Positions 34,001 to 41,869 of a stretch of DNA of 64,000 bases are shown here, piece after piece. The position numbers were made by a program, and so were the translations under genes. Numbering within the stretch: position 1 is the stretch's first letter; the number at the start of each line of letters is the position of its first letter. The notes below the pieces were generated by a model, which saw nothing but the letters and a program-made list of their open reading frames with translations, was not told the DNA's origin and searched no databases. The stretch lies in the NCBI RefSeq assembly GCF_019049245.1, contig NZ_JAGMUK010000040.1, positions 430,149-494,148 of the forward strand, read 5' to 3'. Origin of the DNA: Streptomyces sp. AC555_RSS877 (GTDB taxonomy: Bacteria > Actinomycetota > Actinomycetes > Streptomycetales > Streptomycetaceae).

Positions 34001-34270
34001 TTCCGCAAGCCCGGCGGTGACAGCGAGCACTCGGTGGTGGAACTGGCCCGCGCCACCGAGGCGGAGAAGCAGTCCCAGCTCGCCCGCGTCGAGGACTTCC
34101 GCGGACGTCATCGCGCCGAGGCGGAGGCCGCCCTCACCGAACTCAGGCGTGCCGCCACCAGCGGCGAGAACGCCTTCGCCGTACTGATGGACGCGGCCCG
34201 GGTCTGCTCACTCCAGCAGATCACCGAGGCGTTCTTCGAAGTGGGCGGCGAATACCGCCGCAACGTCTGA
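31025..34270 (+). CDS. icmF: Fused isobutyryl-CoA mutase (B12 domain - G-protein chaperone - mutase)
   Basis: 1081-residue adenosylcobalamin-dependent carbon-skeleton mutase. Residues about 15-150 are the B12-binding domain (SLFDGHDASINIMRRI, lower ligand His about residue 28). Residues about 195-420 are a MeaB-type GTPase (ITGTGGAGKSSLTDEL near 205). The rest is the acyl-CoA mutase barrel with FTAGVFPFKREGEDPARMFA and ADILKEDQGQNTCLFSTEF. Phe and Gln at the substrate-selecting positions, rather than Tyr and Arg, match IcmF rather than methylmalonyl-CoA mutase. GTG at 31025 follows GGAG. It interconverts isobutyryl- and butyryl-CoA in known cases; other branched acyl-CoAs are possible here. 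Confidence 0.95.
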   Translation: MSDGTSTPQLHQAQHPVRLVTASSLFDGHDASINIMRRILQAQGAEVIHLGHNRSVGEVVDAALEEDVQGVAVSSYQGGHVEYFEYLAELLRERGAGHVKVFGGGGGVIVPEEIQRLADAGVRIFSPEDGQRLGLTGMINTIIRECDSAPWQDAPAQLTAVLAGERPALARLLSALQTATVPDEDLAALRRAAAARSVPVLGITGTGGAGKSSLTDELVRRLRVDQQDKLRVAVLAVDPTRRRGGGALLGDRIRMNSLDGERVFFRSLATRGHHELPEGLTDSIAACKAAGYDLVIVETPGIGQGDAAIAPYSDVSLYVMTPEFGAASQLEKIDMLDFADVVAINKFERRGAADAMRDVGRQLVRNREAFGSRPEDMPVYGTSAATFNDDGVTALYQHLLGLLTEHGLPAGPGTLPVSTVRHSSGAAQIVPTTRVRYLAEIAETVRGYHADTATQADAARRVQRLTAVRDELAAVEAPTADVEKLLADAEDGLHASARNLLADWPETVQAYSGEELVTVTRGREQRTALVRESLSGNLVPRVALPRYVDHGELLRFLRAENLPGRFPFTAGVFPFKREGEDPARMFAGEGDPQRTNRRFRYLSKDSEATRLSTAFDSVTLYGHDPALRPDIYGKVGTSGVSVATLDDMKALYEGFDLTSPTTSVSMTINGPAPTVLAFFLNTAIDQRLDAFTAEHGREPTAEESREIRSYVLQNTRGTVQADILKEDQGQNTCLFSTEFSLRMMADIQEWFIEQGVRNFYSVSISGYHIAEAGANPISQLAFTLTNGFTYVEAYLARGMSVDDFAPNLSFFFSNGMDPEYTVLGRVARRIWAVAMREKYGAGERSQKLKYHVQTSGRSLHAQEMDFNDIRTTLQALIAIYDNCNSLHTNAYDEAVTTPTEDSVRRALAIQLIINREWGLAMNENPLQGSYIIDELTDLVEEAVLTEFERISERGGVLGAMETGYQRGRIQDESMLYEQRKHDGTLPIIGVNTFRKPGGDSEHSVVELARATEAEKQSQLARVEDFRGRHRAEAEAALTELRRAATSGENAFAVLMDAARVCSLQQITEAFFEVGGEYRRNV

Positions 34271-34365
34271 ACCAGGCCTGTCCGCAAGCCGGTTCACTCT
34301 TCGTCTCTCTACGCCCCAAGCAGTCCCCAGCACTCGTCTCTTCGTCCCAAGCAAAGGCCACCCGC

Positions 34366-35241
34366 ATGGAAACTGTCTCGCGTCTCGGTGTCGTCGGCTG
34401 CGGTCTCATGGGCTCCGGCATCGCCGAGGTCGCCGCCCTCAGCGGCAGCGGCATCGACGTACTGGTCGCCGAGTCGTCCGCGGAGGCCGCCGAGGCCGGC
34501 CGCCGACGCGTCGAGGCCTCGCTCGACCGCGGCCTGCGCCACGGCAAGATCTCCGAGGCGGCGCGGGACGGCGCACGCTCCCGCCTGACCTTCACGGACG
34601 ACCTCAAGGCCATGGCCGACCGCCAGTTCGTGATCGAGGCCGTCGCCGAGAACCGCGACCTGAAGACCGGCGTCCTCAAAACCCTCGACCAGGTCGTCAC
34701 CGACCCCGAAGCCATCCTGGCCACCAACACCTCGTCGATCCCCATAGTCGACCTGGCGGTGGCGACCCAGCGGCCCGCACATGTCCTGGGCATCCACTTC
34801 TTCAACCCCGTCCCCGTGCAGGCCCTGGTCGAGATCATCCCGGCCCTCACGACAAGTCCCGACACCCTGGCACGGGCCCGGGCCTTCGCCTCCGAAGCCC
34901 TCGGCAAGGAGGTCGTCGAGGCGACCGACCGCTCCGGCTTCGTGGTCAACGCACTCCTCGTGCCCTACCTCCTCGCCGCGGTACGCATGGTGGAGTCCGG
35001 CTCCGCGACCCCGGAGGACATCGACCGCGGCATGGAACTGGGCTGCGCCCACCCCATGGGCCCTCTGCGCCTGCTCGACCTCATCGGCCTCGACACCGCA
35101 CAGGCGGTCGCGGAGTCGATGTACGAGGAGTTCAAGGAACCCCTGTACGCGCCTCCCGCGCTCCTGCGCCGCATGGTCGCCGCGGGACGCCTGGGCCGCA
35201 AGAGCGGCCACGGGTTCTACGACCACACCGCGCGACGGTGA
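34366..35241 (+). CDS. 3-hydroxyacyl-CoA (3-hydroxybutyryl-CoA) dehydrogenase
   Basis: 291-residue L-3-hydroxyacyl-CoA dehydrogenase. N-terminal NAD fold with GVVGCGLMGSGIAEVAALSG, then ILATNTSSIPI, the catalytic His in LGIHFFNPVPVQALVEIIP, and the C-terminal helical domain DRSGFVVNALLVPYLLAAVRM. It lies 95 bp downstream of icmF and continues butyryl-CoA-type beta-oxidation after the mutase. No thiolase of the canonical type follows. Confidence 0.93.
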   Translation: METVSRLGVVGCGLMGSGIAEVAALSGSGIDVLVAESSAEAAEAGRRRVEASLDRGLRHGKISEAARDGARSRLTFTDDLKAMADRQFVIEAVAENRDLKTGVLKTLDQVVTDPEAILATNTSSIPIVDLAVATQRPAHVLGIHFFNPVPVQALVEIIPALTTSPDTLARARAFASEALGKEVVEATDRSGFVVNALLVPYLLAAVRMVESGSATPEDIDRGMELGCAHPMGPLRLLDLIGLDTAQAVAESMYEEFKEPLYAPPALLRRMVAAGRLGRKSGHGFYDHTARR

Positions 35242-35321
35242 GGACGATGGACGCAGGCGGGTAGACGGGTAGACGGCAAGGCCTGGGCGCGACGTGCCGC
35301 AGCCGAGGAGGGGTGAGCGCC

Positions 35322-35783
35322 GTGGCCGAAGTGGTGGTGCTGGTCGGGCTGCAGGCTTCGGGGAAGACCACGTTCTACGAGCGGTGCCTGAAGGGCCGGT
35401 TCGCCCTGGTGAGCAAGGACCTCTTCCCGCGGGGCGCCCGCCGGAAGCAGGACCGCCAGATGCGGCTGGTCGAGGAGGCCCTGGCCGCCGGGCTGTCCGT
35501 GGCCGTCGACAACACCAATCCCTCACCCGAGGACTGGCGGCCACTGGTGGACGCCGGGCACGCCCGCGGTGCCACCGTCACCGCGTACTGGTTCCCTCCC
35601 GACCTGGCGGAGTCCCTGCGTCGCAACGCCGCACGCATGGGGCGGGCCAGGGTCCCCGAGATCGGCGTCCTCGCCACGATGAAACGGTTGCGCCGGCCGT
35701 CTCGCGACGAGGGCTTCGACGCGGTGTTCGATGTTCGATGCGACGGGCGCGGAGGATTCGACGTCCGGCCGGCACAGAGGTGA
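35322..35783 (+). CDS. P-loop kinase, polynucleotide-kinase-like
   Basis: 153-residue AAA/Zeta-toxin/T4-PNK-like kinase: Walker A GLQASGKTTFYERC near the N-terminus, then SKDLFPRGARRKQDRQ, VAVDNTNPSPEDWRPLVDA (the D-N-T-N motif of PNK-type kinases) and a lid region with SLRRNAARMGRARVP. GTG at 35322 was preferred because AGGAGGGG is eight bases away; GTG at 35313 would be only two bases from it. Target (nucleic acid end or small molecule) unknown. Confidence 0.82.
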   Translation: MAEVVVLVGLQASGKTTFYERCLKGRFALVSKDLFPRGARRKQDRQMRLVEEALAAGLSVAVDNTNPSPEDWRPLVDAGHARGATVTAYWFPPDLAESLRRNAARMGRARVPEIGVLATMKRLRRPSRDEGFDAVFDVRCDGRGGFDVRPAQR

Positions 35784-36142
35784 GCCCCGTCGGACCGGCG
35801 ACGGGGCACGCGACGGCGCGCAGCGCCCGCGCCCGCGGTGTGGGCCTGATCCGTGAGCGGGCACGGCGGGCCGGGAAGGGAAGCCGTTCGCCCACTCGCG
35901 GGCGCCCGAGAAGGGCGGGACGGTTGCCGGGCCGGACGCGCTGGACACCGTCGGATCCCGCTCCACCGCCCGCTCGGAGGGTTTGCCGTCCGGGTCCACG
36001 GCAACCCAGCCGGTAGAGCAGATGCGTCCGCCGCGGCGGCGACGTGCCCCGACCTCGCATACCGTCGGGACCGGTACCCGGTCCCTGACCTCTGGACCGA
36101 CGTCCGTACCGTGACCGACTCCGACGCGACGGGAGCCCACAG
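35784..36142. other. Intergenic stretch without recognised gene
   Basis: 359 bp of GC-rich sequence. Open frames exist on both strands but look like compositional artefacts (Arg/Pro/Gly-rich). No promoter hexamers or strong inverted repeats were noticed. The end near 36100-36142 should contain the promoter or ribosome site of the next gene (GGGAG at 36131). Confidence 0.5.
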
Positions 36143-37345
36143 ATGACCCTCCCCCACGAGCATCTGCGCCCGATCACCGGCGCACCGGCCCCACGCATCG
36201 GCGTGCTCGGGTCCTACGGCGGCTTCAACATCGGCGACGAATCGATCCTGACCTGCGTCCTGAGCTCTCTGCGCACCCACCGCCCGGACGCCCGGCTGGT
36301 CGTCTTCAGCCGCGACGCCGAGCACACCCGTCTCCACCACAGCGGTGTCGACGAGGTCGTGAGCTGGGAGGGGGTCGCGCAGAGCCAGGTGATGGACGCG
36401 GTGTCGGGGCTGGACCTGCTGGTGCTCGGCGGCGGTGGGATCCTCTACGACGGCGAGGCGCGCCGGTACCTGCGGGTGGTCCGCGCGGCGCAGTCCCGCG
36501 GCGTGCGGACGTTCGCGTACGCCGTCGGCGCGGGGCCGCTGCGGGAGGCCGAGGACCGCGAGGCGGTGCGTGACGTGCTGCCGAAGATGGACGACCTCGT
36601 GGTGCGCGACGAGGAGTCCCGGCTGGTCCTGGAGGAGGTCGGGGTCGAGCGGGAGGTCACCGTCACCGCCGATCCGGCGCTGCTGCTGACCGCGGAGCCG
36701 TTCACCGACCGGATGATGCGGAACGAGGGCATCCCGACCGACACCCGCCTGGTGGGCATGTCGGTCCGGGAACCGGGCCGGGCGGCCGAGAAGCTCGACG
36801 AGGCCGACTATCACGCGCTGCTCGCCGACGTGGCGGACTTCCTGGTCCGGCGCCTGGACGCCCACGTGGTCTTCCTCCCGATGGAACGCCACGACGTGCG
36901 TCACGCGCACGCCGTGCTGTCCCACATGACCGCCCCGGAGCACGGGCGCATCCTCAACGGCACCTACAGCCCCGGGCAGGTCCTCGGCTTCATGCGCCAT
37001 CTGGACCTGGCCGTCGGCATGCGCCTGCATTTCCTGATCTTCGCCGCCCTGTCGGGGCTGCCGTTCCTGCCGCTGCCCTACTCGGGCAAGGTCTTCGACT
37101 TCGCCCGCCGGATGGGCGCGCCGGCGCTGGTCGGGGTGGCGCGCGAGCAGGCCGGACTGCTGCTGGCGGAAGTGGACCGGCTGTGGGACGAGTACCCCCA
37201 GCGGCACGACGAGCTGCGTTCCCGCGTCGGCGAGCTGTGCGAGCTGGCCCGGGAGACCTCCGCCCGCTGTGGGGTTCTGCTCGACACCATCGACGATCTG
37301 GGCAGCTCCTACGGCCTCAGGACCGTCGAGAGCGCGAGGGCCTGA
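36143..37345 (+). CDS. Polysaccharide pyruvyl transferase family protein
   Basis: 400-residue CsaB/WcaK-like protein that in known cases adds a ketal pyruvate to a surface glycan. N-terminal motif GVLGSYGGFNIGDESILTCV, then DLLVLGGGGILYDGEARRYL, and C-terminal LDLAVGMRLHFLIFAALSGLPF with the conserved R-x-H. ATG at 36143 with GGGAG upstream. Followed after 58 bp by an FAD oxidoreductase; no glycan locus is nearby, so the acceptor is unclear. Confidence 0.88.
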   Translation: MTLPHEHLRPITGAPAPRIGVLGSYGGFNIGDESILTCVLSSLRTHRPDARLVVFSRDAEHTRLHHSGVDEVVSWEGVAQSQVMDAVSGLDLLVLGGGGILYDGEARRYLRVVRAAQSRGVRTFAYAVGAGPLREAEDREAVRDVLPKMDDLVVRDEESRLVLEEVGVEREVTVTADPALLLTAEPFTDRMMRNEGIPTDTRLVGMSVREPGRAAEKLDEADYHALLADVADFLVRRLDAHVVFLPMERHDVRHAHAVLSHMTAPEHGRILNGTYSPGQVLGFMRHLDLAVGMRLHFLIFAALSGLPFLPLPYSGKVFDFARRMGAPALVGVAREQAGLLLAEVDRLWDEYPQRHDELRSRVGELCELARETSARCGVLLDTIDDLGSSYGLRTVESARA

Positions 37346-37403
37346 CCGACCCGGGCCCGGCCGCCTCTGTCCGCATCGGGAAGGCCGCCGACGGGAGCAC
37401 CGC

Positions 37404-38846
37404 ATGCCGATCCTGGAAGAACCCCGAGAACACCGCACGGTCACGCTGCCGCCCCGGCACGCCCGGTACGCGGGCCGCACCGATGTCCTCGTGGTCGGCG
37501 GCGGCCCCGCCGGCTGTGGCGCCGCGCTCGCGGCGTCCGAGGCCGGCGCCGAGGTGGTGCTCGTCGAGCGTTACGGATTCCTGGGCGGCAACGCGACCGC
37601 GGCGCTCGTCATGCCGCTGATGTCCTTCCACAACGAGCACAAACAGGCCGTCTTCGGGGACGGGGACGCCACCCGGCTGCTGCCCACCGACCACGGCGAG
37701 GGCGAACCGGTCGTCGCCGGGGTGCTGTGGCGGCTGCTCGACCGGCTGTCCGAACGCGGCGGTTGCGTCCCGCCCTCCGTCGAGACCGGCTACACCGTGC
37801 CGTTCGATCCCGAGATCTTCAAACTGGTGCTGCTCGATCTGCTCGACGAGGCCGGAGTGCGGATGCTGTTCCACTCCTTCGCCTCCTCGGCGCTGCCGCT
37901 CGACGACGGCTGGCGGGTGGTGTTCGAGACCAAGTCGGGACCGGTGGCGATCGACGCCGGAGTGGTCGTGGACGGAACCGGCGACGGCGATGTCGCGGCC
38001 GCCTGCGGAGCCCCGTACGAGATCGGCCGCGACGAGGACCAACTCGTGCAGCCGATGACACTCATGTTCCGGGTGGCGGACTTCGTACGCCCGCGGTTCG
38101 CCGAGTACGTCCGCACACACCCCGACCAGTGGCGCGGCGTGCACGGCCTGTGGGACCTGATCCAGGAGGCCACCGCGGACGGTGAACTCCGGCTGCCGCG
38201 CGAGGACATGCTGTTCTTCGCCACCCCGCACCCCGGCGAGGTCAGCGTCAACACCACCCGTGTCACCAAGGCACTGGGGGTCAACGTGTGGGATCTGAGC
38301 CGTGCCGAGTTCGCGGCCCGCCGCCAACTCGCGCAGATCGACCACTTCCTGCGCACCCACGTCCCCGGCTTCGAGGAGTCGTACGTCGTGCAGAGCGGCT
38401 CCCACATCGGTGTCCGGGAGACCCGCCGCATCCTGGGCGACTACAAGCTCACCGGCGACGACATCCTGGCCGCCCGCCCCTTCCCGGACGTCGTCGCGCA
38501 CGGCGCCTACCCGATCGACATCCACAATCCCGAGGGCACCGGCACCCTCCTCAAGCGCGTACCCGCCGGCCGCTTCTACGACATCCCGCTGCGCTGTCTC
38601 CTGCCACGGGAGACGGACCGGCTCCTGGTCGCCGGGCGCTGCATCTCGGGCACACACGTGGCGCACTCCTCCTACCGCGTGATGCCCATCGCCATGGCCA
38701 CCGGTCAGGCGGCCGGCGTGTGCGCGGCCCTGGCGGTGCGCCAGGGCCGCCCCCCGCGCGAGGTGGCTCATCCCCTCGTCCAGGACGAGCTGCTGCGCCA
38801 GGGCGCCCGCCTGCGCACCGGGACCGCGCCCGCTCCGCACCGGTAG
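37404..38846 (+). CDS. FAD-dependent oxidoreductase (FAD_oxidored family)
   Basis: 480-residue flavoprotein. Dinucleotide-binding motif VVGGGPAGCGAALAASEAGA (about residues 32-51), followed by VERYGFLGGNATAAL. The second FAD motif is VVVDGTGDGDVAAACGAPYE, and the C-terminal motif is RLLVAGRCISGTHVAHSSYR with ATGQAAGVCAAL. ATG at 37404 with GGGAG upstream. This family is often annotated as a generic oxidoreductase; its physiological substrate is unknown. Pairing with a pyruvyl-transferase-like gene is notable. Confidence 0.88.
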   Translation: MPILEEPREHRTVTLPPRHARYAGRTDVLVVGGGPAGCGAALAASEAGAEVVLVERYGFLGGNATAALVMPLMSFHNEHKQAVFGDGDATRLLPTDHGEGEPVVAGVLWRLLDRLSERGGCVPPSVETGYTVPFDPEIFKLVLLDLLDEAGVRMLFHSFASSALPLDDGWRVVFETKSGPVAIDAGVVVDGTGDGDVAAACGAPYEIGRDEDQLVQPMTLMFRVADFVRPRFAEYVRTHPDQWRGVHGLWDLIQEATADGELRLPREDMLFFATPHPGEVSVNTTRVTKALGVNVWDLSRAEFAARRQLAQIDHFLRTHVPGFEESYVVQSGSHIGVRETRRILGDYKLTGDDILAARPFPDVVAHGAYPIDIHNPEGTGTLLKRVPAGRFYDIPLRCLLPRETDRLLVAGRCISGTHVAHSSYRVMPIAMATGQAAGVCAALAVRQGRPPREVAHPLVQDELLRQGARLRTGTAPAPHR

Positions 38847-38902
38847 CGCGGAGCCACCGTCCCAGGCGTCTTAAAGGGGGAGACGTGGGTCACACGCGTC
38901 CG

Positions 38903-38929
38903 TGTCACAGGGCGTCGGGCTACCTCGTC
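38903..38929 (+). promoter_or_regulatory. ECF41-type promoter, TGTCACA-N16-CGTC
   Basis: TGTCACA at 38903-38909 and CGTC at 38926-38929, separated by exactly 16 bp, 40 bp before the AhpD-like gene. This equals the published ECF41 consensus. The cognate sigma factor gene is directly downstream (39594), as expected for this group. Confidence 0.85.
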
Positions 38930-38968
38930 TCAGGGGTGTAGCCACTGACGACCACGGAGGAGCACACG

Positions 38969-39442
38969 ATGGACGCGCGACTGAACTTCTTCGCCAGCCC
39001 GACCGCCGGCAAGGTCCTCAAGTACTTCATGTCGGCGGGCCAGGCGCTCAAGGAACTGCCGCTGCCGGCCGCGACCCAGGAGCTGGTGGCGCTTCGCGTG
39101 AGTCAGATCAACGGCTGCGCCGTCTGCATCGACATGCACACCAAGGAGGCCGTCGCCGCCGGCGAGGACCCGGTGCGGCTGAACCTGGTGGCGGCCTGGC
39201 GGGAGGCCACGGTCTTCACCGAGGCCGAACGCGTCGCGCTGGAGCTGGCCGAGCAGGGGACCCGGGTCGCGGACGCGGCCGAGGGGGTGAGCGAGGACGT
39301 CTGGGCGCGTGCCGCCGAGCACTACGACGAGGAGCAGCTCACCGCCCTGGTGATCCTGGTCTCCTTCATGAACACGGCGAACCGGCTGAACATCATCACC
39401 CGGCAGCCGGCCGGCGACTACAAGGTCGGGCAGTTCCACTGA
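38969..39442 (+). CDS. Carboxymuconolactone decarboxylase / AhpD-like protein (COE type)
   Basis: 157-residue AhpD-fold protein with the redox motif CAVCIDMHTKEA (Cys50, Cys53, His57), preceded by LVALRVSQINGC. Such proteins act as peroxidase or decarboxylase-type enzymes. In ECF41 loci a carboxymuconolactone decarboxylase, oxidoreductase or epimerase gene (COE) is the sigma factor's conserved target, which fits here. ATG at 38969 with GGAGGAG upstream. Expression is predicted from the ECF41 promoter. Confidence 0.92.
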   Translation: MDARLNFFASPTAGKVLKYFMSAGQALKELPLPAATQELVALRVSQINGCAVCIDMHTKEAVAAGEDPVRLNLVAAWREATVFTEAERVALELAEQGTRVADAAEGVSEDVWARAAEHYDEEQLTALVILVSFMNTANRLNIITRQPAGDYKVGQFH

Positions 39443-39458
39443 ACGACCGTCGGCAACC

Positions 39459-39487
39459 GGCCCGGGCCCGACCGCGGGCTCCGGGCC
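39459..39487. terminator. GC-rich hairpin after the AhpD-like gene
   Basis: Stem of about 12 bp (GGCCCGGGCCCG against CGGGCTCCGGGCC, one bulged base) with loop ACCG, 17 bp after the stop codon. Separates the target gene from the sigma gene; no U-tract. Confidence 0.6.
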
Positions 39488-39593
39488 TCCGGCCCCGGGG
39501 CCTTGCTCCGCGCCGCCGGCGGACCGGAGGATCACCAGAACATGCCCGCGACGGCGAGCACGCCGGGCGGGAGGACCGCAAGGGGGAGACGGC

Positions 39594-40517
39594 GTGAGCA
39601 AGGTCGAGGAATTCGAAGAGCTGCGGCCGCTGCTGTTCTCGATCGCCTACCGGATTCTGGGCAGCGTGAGTGAGGCCGAGGACGCGGTCCAGGAGACCTG
39701 GCTGCGCTTCGACGCCTCGGTGACCCGGCCGACATCGACCAAGGCATACCTTTCCGCCACGGTGACGCGGATCGCGATCGACGTACTGCGCTCCGCACGG
39801 GTGAGGCGGGAGGAGTACGTCGGGCCGTGGTTCCCCGAGCCGCTGCTCGCCGATCCCTATCAGGATCCGGCACGCTCGGCGGAACTGGCCGACTCGGTGT
39901 CGATGGCGGCGCTGCTCCTCCTGGAACGGCTCAGCCCGCTGGAGCGGTCGGTGTTCGTGCTGCGGGAGGTGTTCGGCTTCGGCTTCGACGAGATCGCCTC
40001 GGCGGTGGGGCGGTCGGAGGCGGCGTGCCGTCAACTGCTCGTCCGCGCCCGGCGGCACATGCAGGCCGGACGGCCACGGTTCGAAGCGAACCGTCAGGAA
40101 CGGCAGGAGCTGGCCACCCGGTTCTTCGACGCCCTCCGCGAAGGCGATGTCACCGGCCTGCGGGACCTGCTCGCCGCCGACGTGTCGATCGTCGGGGACG
40201 GCGGCGGCAAGGCCCCGCAGCTGGCCAGGGCCGTCACCGGCGCCGAGAACGTGGCACGGCTGCTCGCCTCCGTCTTCCCCTGGATGGCCCGGATCGACGT
40301 GACCTTCGAGCCGCACGAGGTCAACGGCCAACCCGGAGCGATCTTCCGCGACCGGGACGGCAAGGTGCTCAACACCATGGTCCTCGACGTACTCGACGGG
40401 CAGATCCAGACCATCCGCTCGGTGATCAACCCCGACAAGCTCGGCCACCTCGGGCCGGTCGCCGACGCCTGGGCCCTCGACCGCGAACTGAAGCAGACCC
40501 GCGGACAGTCGAGGTGA
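39594..40517 (+). CDS. ECF41-family RNA polymerase sigma factor with SnoaL-like C-terminal domain
   Basis: 307-residue sigma factor. Region 2 is FSIAYRILGSVSEAEDAVQETWLRF and region 4 is LSPLERSVFVLREVFGFGFDEIASAVGRS. The group-specific features are WFPEP in the linker (about residue 79), and DGGGK (about 203) and NPDKL (about 280) in a C-terminal SnoaL-like extension that controls activity without an anti-sigma factor. GTG at 39594 has GGGGGAG six bases upstream. No ECF41 promoter was seen before this gene, so it is probably not strongly autoregulated. Confidence 0.95.
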   Translation: MSKVEEFEELRPLLFSIAYRILGSVSEAEDAVQETWLRFDASVTRPTSTKAYLSATVTRIAIDVLRSARVRREEYVGPWFPEPLLADPYQDPARSAELADSVSMAALLLLERLSPLERSVFVLREVFGFGFDEIASAVGRSEAACRQLLVRARRHMQAGRPRFEANRQERQELATRFFDALREGDVTGLRDLLAADVSIVGDGGGKAPQLARAVTGAENVARLLASVFPWMARIDVTFEPHEVNGQPGAIFRDRDGKVLNTMVLDVLDGQIQTIRSVINPDKLGHLGPVADAWALDRELKQTRGQSR

Positions 40518-40566
40518 CCTCAGGACCCGGCGTGGGTCGGTGCGTTCACCGTCGGCTCCTGTCGGC

Positions 40567-40595
40567 CGCCCCGGGGGCGTCGCGCCCCCGAGGCG
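40567..40595. terminator. Hairpin between sigma factor and MFS genes
   Basis: CGGGGGCG-TCG-CGCCCCCG (40572-40590) with further pairing after one mismatch, located between convergent stop codons. Likely bidirectional terminator. Confidence 0.6.
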
Positions 40596-40598
40596 CGC

Positions 40599-41789
40599 TC
40601 ACGTCCTCGCCGGCACCGGCCGCCGGAGCAGGTAAAGGGCCGCGATCGAGACCAGGACGGCCATACACGCGATGAACACCAGACCGGCGCCCTCCAGACC
40701 GATCGGACCCGTCAGTACCCCCACACCGATCACCGGCACCGAGATACCCGCGTAGGCCACGACGAACAGCGTCGAGATCACCGCCGCGCGCCGGTCCTCC
40801 GGAGACGCCTCGGCGACTGCGGACAACGCACCGCGAAACGCCAGCCCCTGTCCCGTCCCGCCGACGACCGCGCTCAGCACCACCAGCGGCAGCAGGTTCC
40901 ACCACAGCGCACCGGCGAGCAGTGCCAGCCCCACGAAGAGCCCGGCGCAGCCCAGCGGCAGCGACCGCCGCACCCCGACTCGGCCGACGGCCAACTGCCC
41001 GGCGGTCGAGGAGAAGAAGGCCAGGGCGACGATCAGCCCGCCCACGGCATGGTTGTGCACGTTCAGGGACTGGGCAAGGAACGCCGGGCTCACTGACGTG
41101 AACACGCCGAACAACGCAAACCCCACGAAGGAGGCGGTCGCCGCCGGCCCGAACACCGCCCGCACCTCCGCGGGCAGGCCCGGCCTTTGCGGCCGTACGG
41201 TACTCAGTGGCCGCCGCTCCCGTACGGTCTCCGACAGCCGCAGCAGAACGGCGGCCGAGCAGGCCACCAGGGCCAGGTGTACGGCGAACGGCAGATGCAG
41301 CGGCCAGGCGGCGTACTGAGCGAGTGCTCCGGCGAGCAGTGGACCGCAGCCCAGCCCGCCCATGTTGGCGGCGGTCGCCACGAACGTGGCCCGGGAGGCG
41401 CCGCCGTACGGTGCCAACTCCATGACGTAGGCCGTGGCAGCCCCGGTGAACAGACCGGCCGACAGCCCCGACAGCAGCCGGCCCGCATAGAGCCAGCCCA
41501 GCCCTTCCGCGCACAGGAAACAGACGGCGCTCGCCGCCGCGAAACCCAGGCCCCACAGCAACACGGGCCGTCTGCCCAGGGCGTCCGAGGCGTTGCCCGC
41601 CAGCAGCAGCACGCCGATGACCCCGAAGGCGTACACGGCGTACACGATGGTCACCGTCAGCTCGGAGAACCCGAACTTCTCCTGGTACAGGCCGTAAAGC
41701 GGAGTCGGCAGCGTGGTGCCGGCCATGCACACGGCGAACACCGCCCCGCTGAGCAAACACTGGCGCCACCCTCGGCGATCACCGTCCAT
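40599..41789 (-). CDS. MFS transporter
   Basis: 396-residue major facilitator protein with about twelve hydrophobic segments. The loop 2-3 motif A is GNASDALGRRPVLLWGLG, and motif B/C-like helix 4-5 sequence is AGRLLSGLSAGLFTGAATAY. The organisation suggests a drug/metabolite:H+ antiporter (12-TMS). ATG at 41789; the ribosome site is weak. Its start is 80 bp before the stop of the PucR regulator on the same strand, so the two are likely co-transcribed. Confidence 0.9.
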   Translation of the reverse strand: MDGDRRGWRQCLLSGAVFAVCMAGTTLPTPLYGLYQEKFGFSELTVTIVYAVYAFGVIGVLLLAGNASDALGRRPVLLWGLGFAAASAVCFLCAEGLGWLYAGRLLSGLSAGLFTGAATAYVMELAPYGGASRATFVATAANMGGLGCGPLLAGALAQYAAWPLHLPFAVHLALVACSAAVLLRLSETVRERRPLSTVRPQRPGLPAEVRAVFGPAATASFVGFALFGVFTSVSPAFLAQSLNVHNHAVGGLIVALAFFSSTAGQLAVGRVGVRRSLPLGCAGLFVGLALLAGALWWNLLPLVVLSAVVGGTGQGLAFRGALSAVAEASPEDRRAAVISTLFVVAYAGISVPVIGVGVLTGPIGLEGAGLVFIACMAVLVSIAALYLLRRPVPART

Positions 41790-41869
41790 GCCGCCGACCG
41801 TAACCCCGCAGGCCACACCGGTCCGGCCAGGCGTGCCGGACGAGCCGCCGGCACCGGCCGGCCGAAGGG

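Noticed and set aside
31025..34270. Methylmalonyl-CoA mutase annotation for the fused mutase
   Set aside because: Domain order (B12 - GTPase - mutase in one chain) and FPF / DQGQN residues in place of Tyr/Arg specify the IcmF type.
35853..36146. Possible small gene in the 35.8-36.1 kb gap
   Set aside because: Arg/Gly/Pro/Ala-rich frames on both strands, no ribosome site and no protein-like segment.
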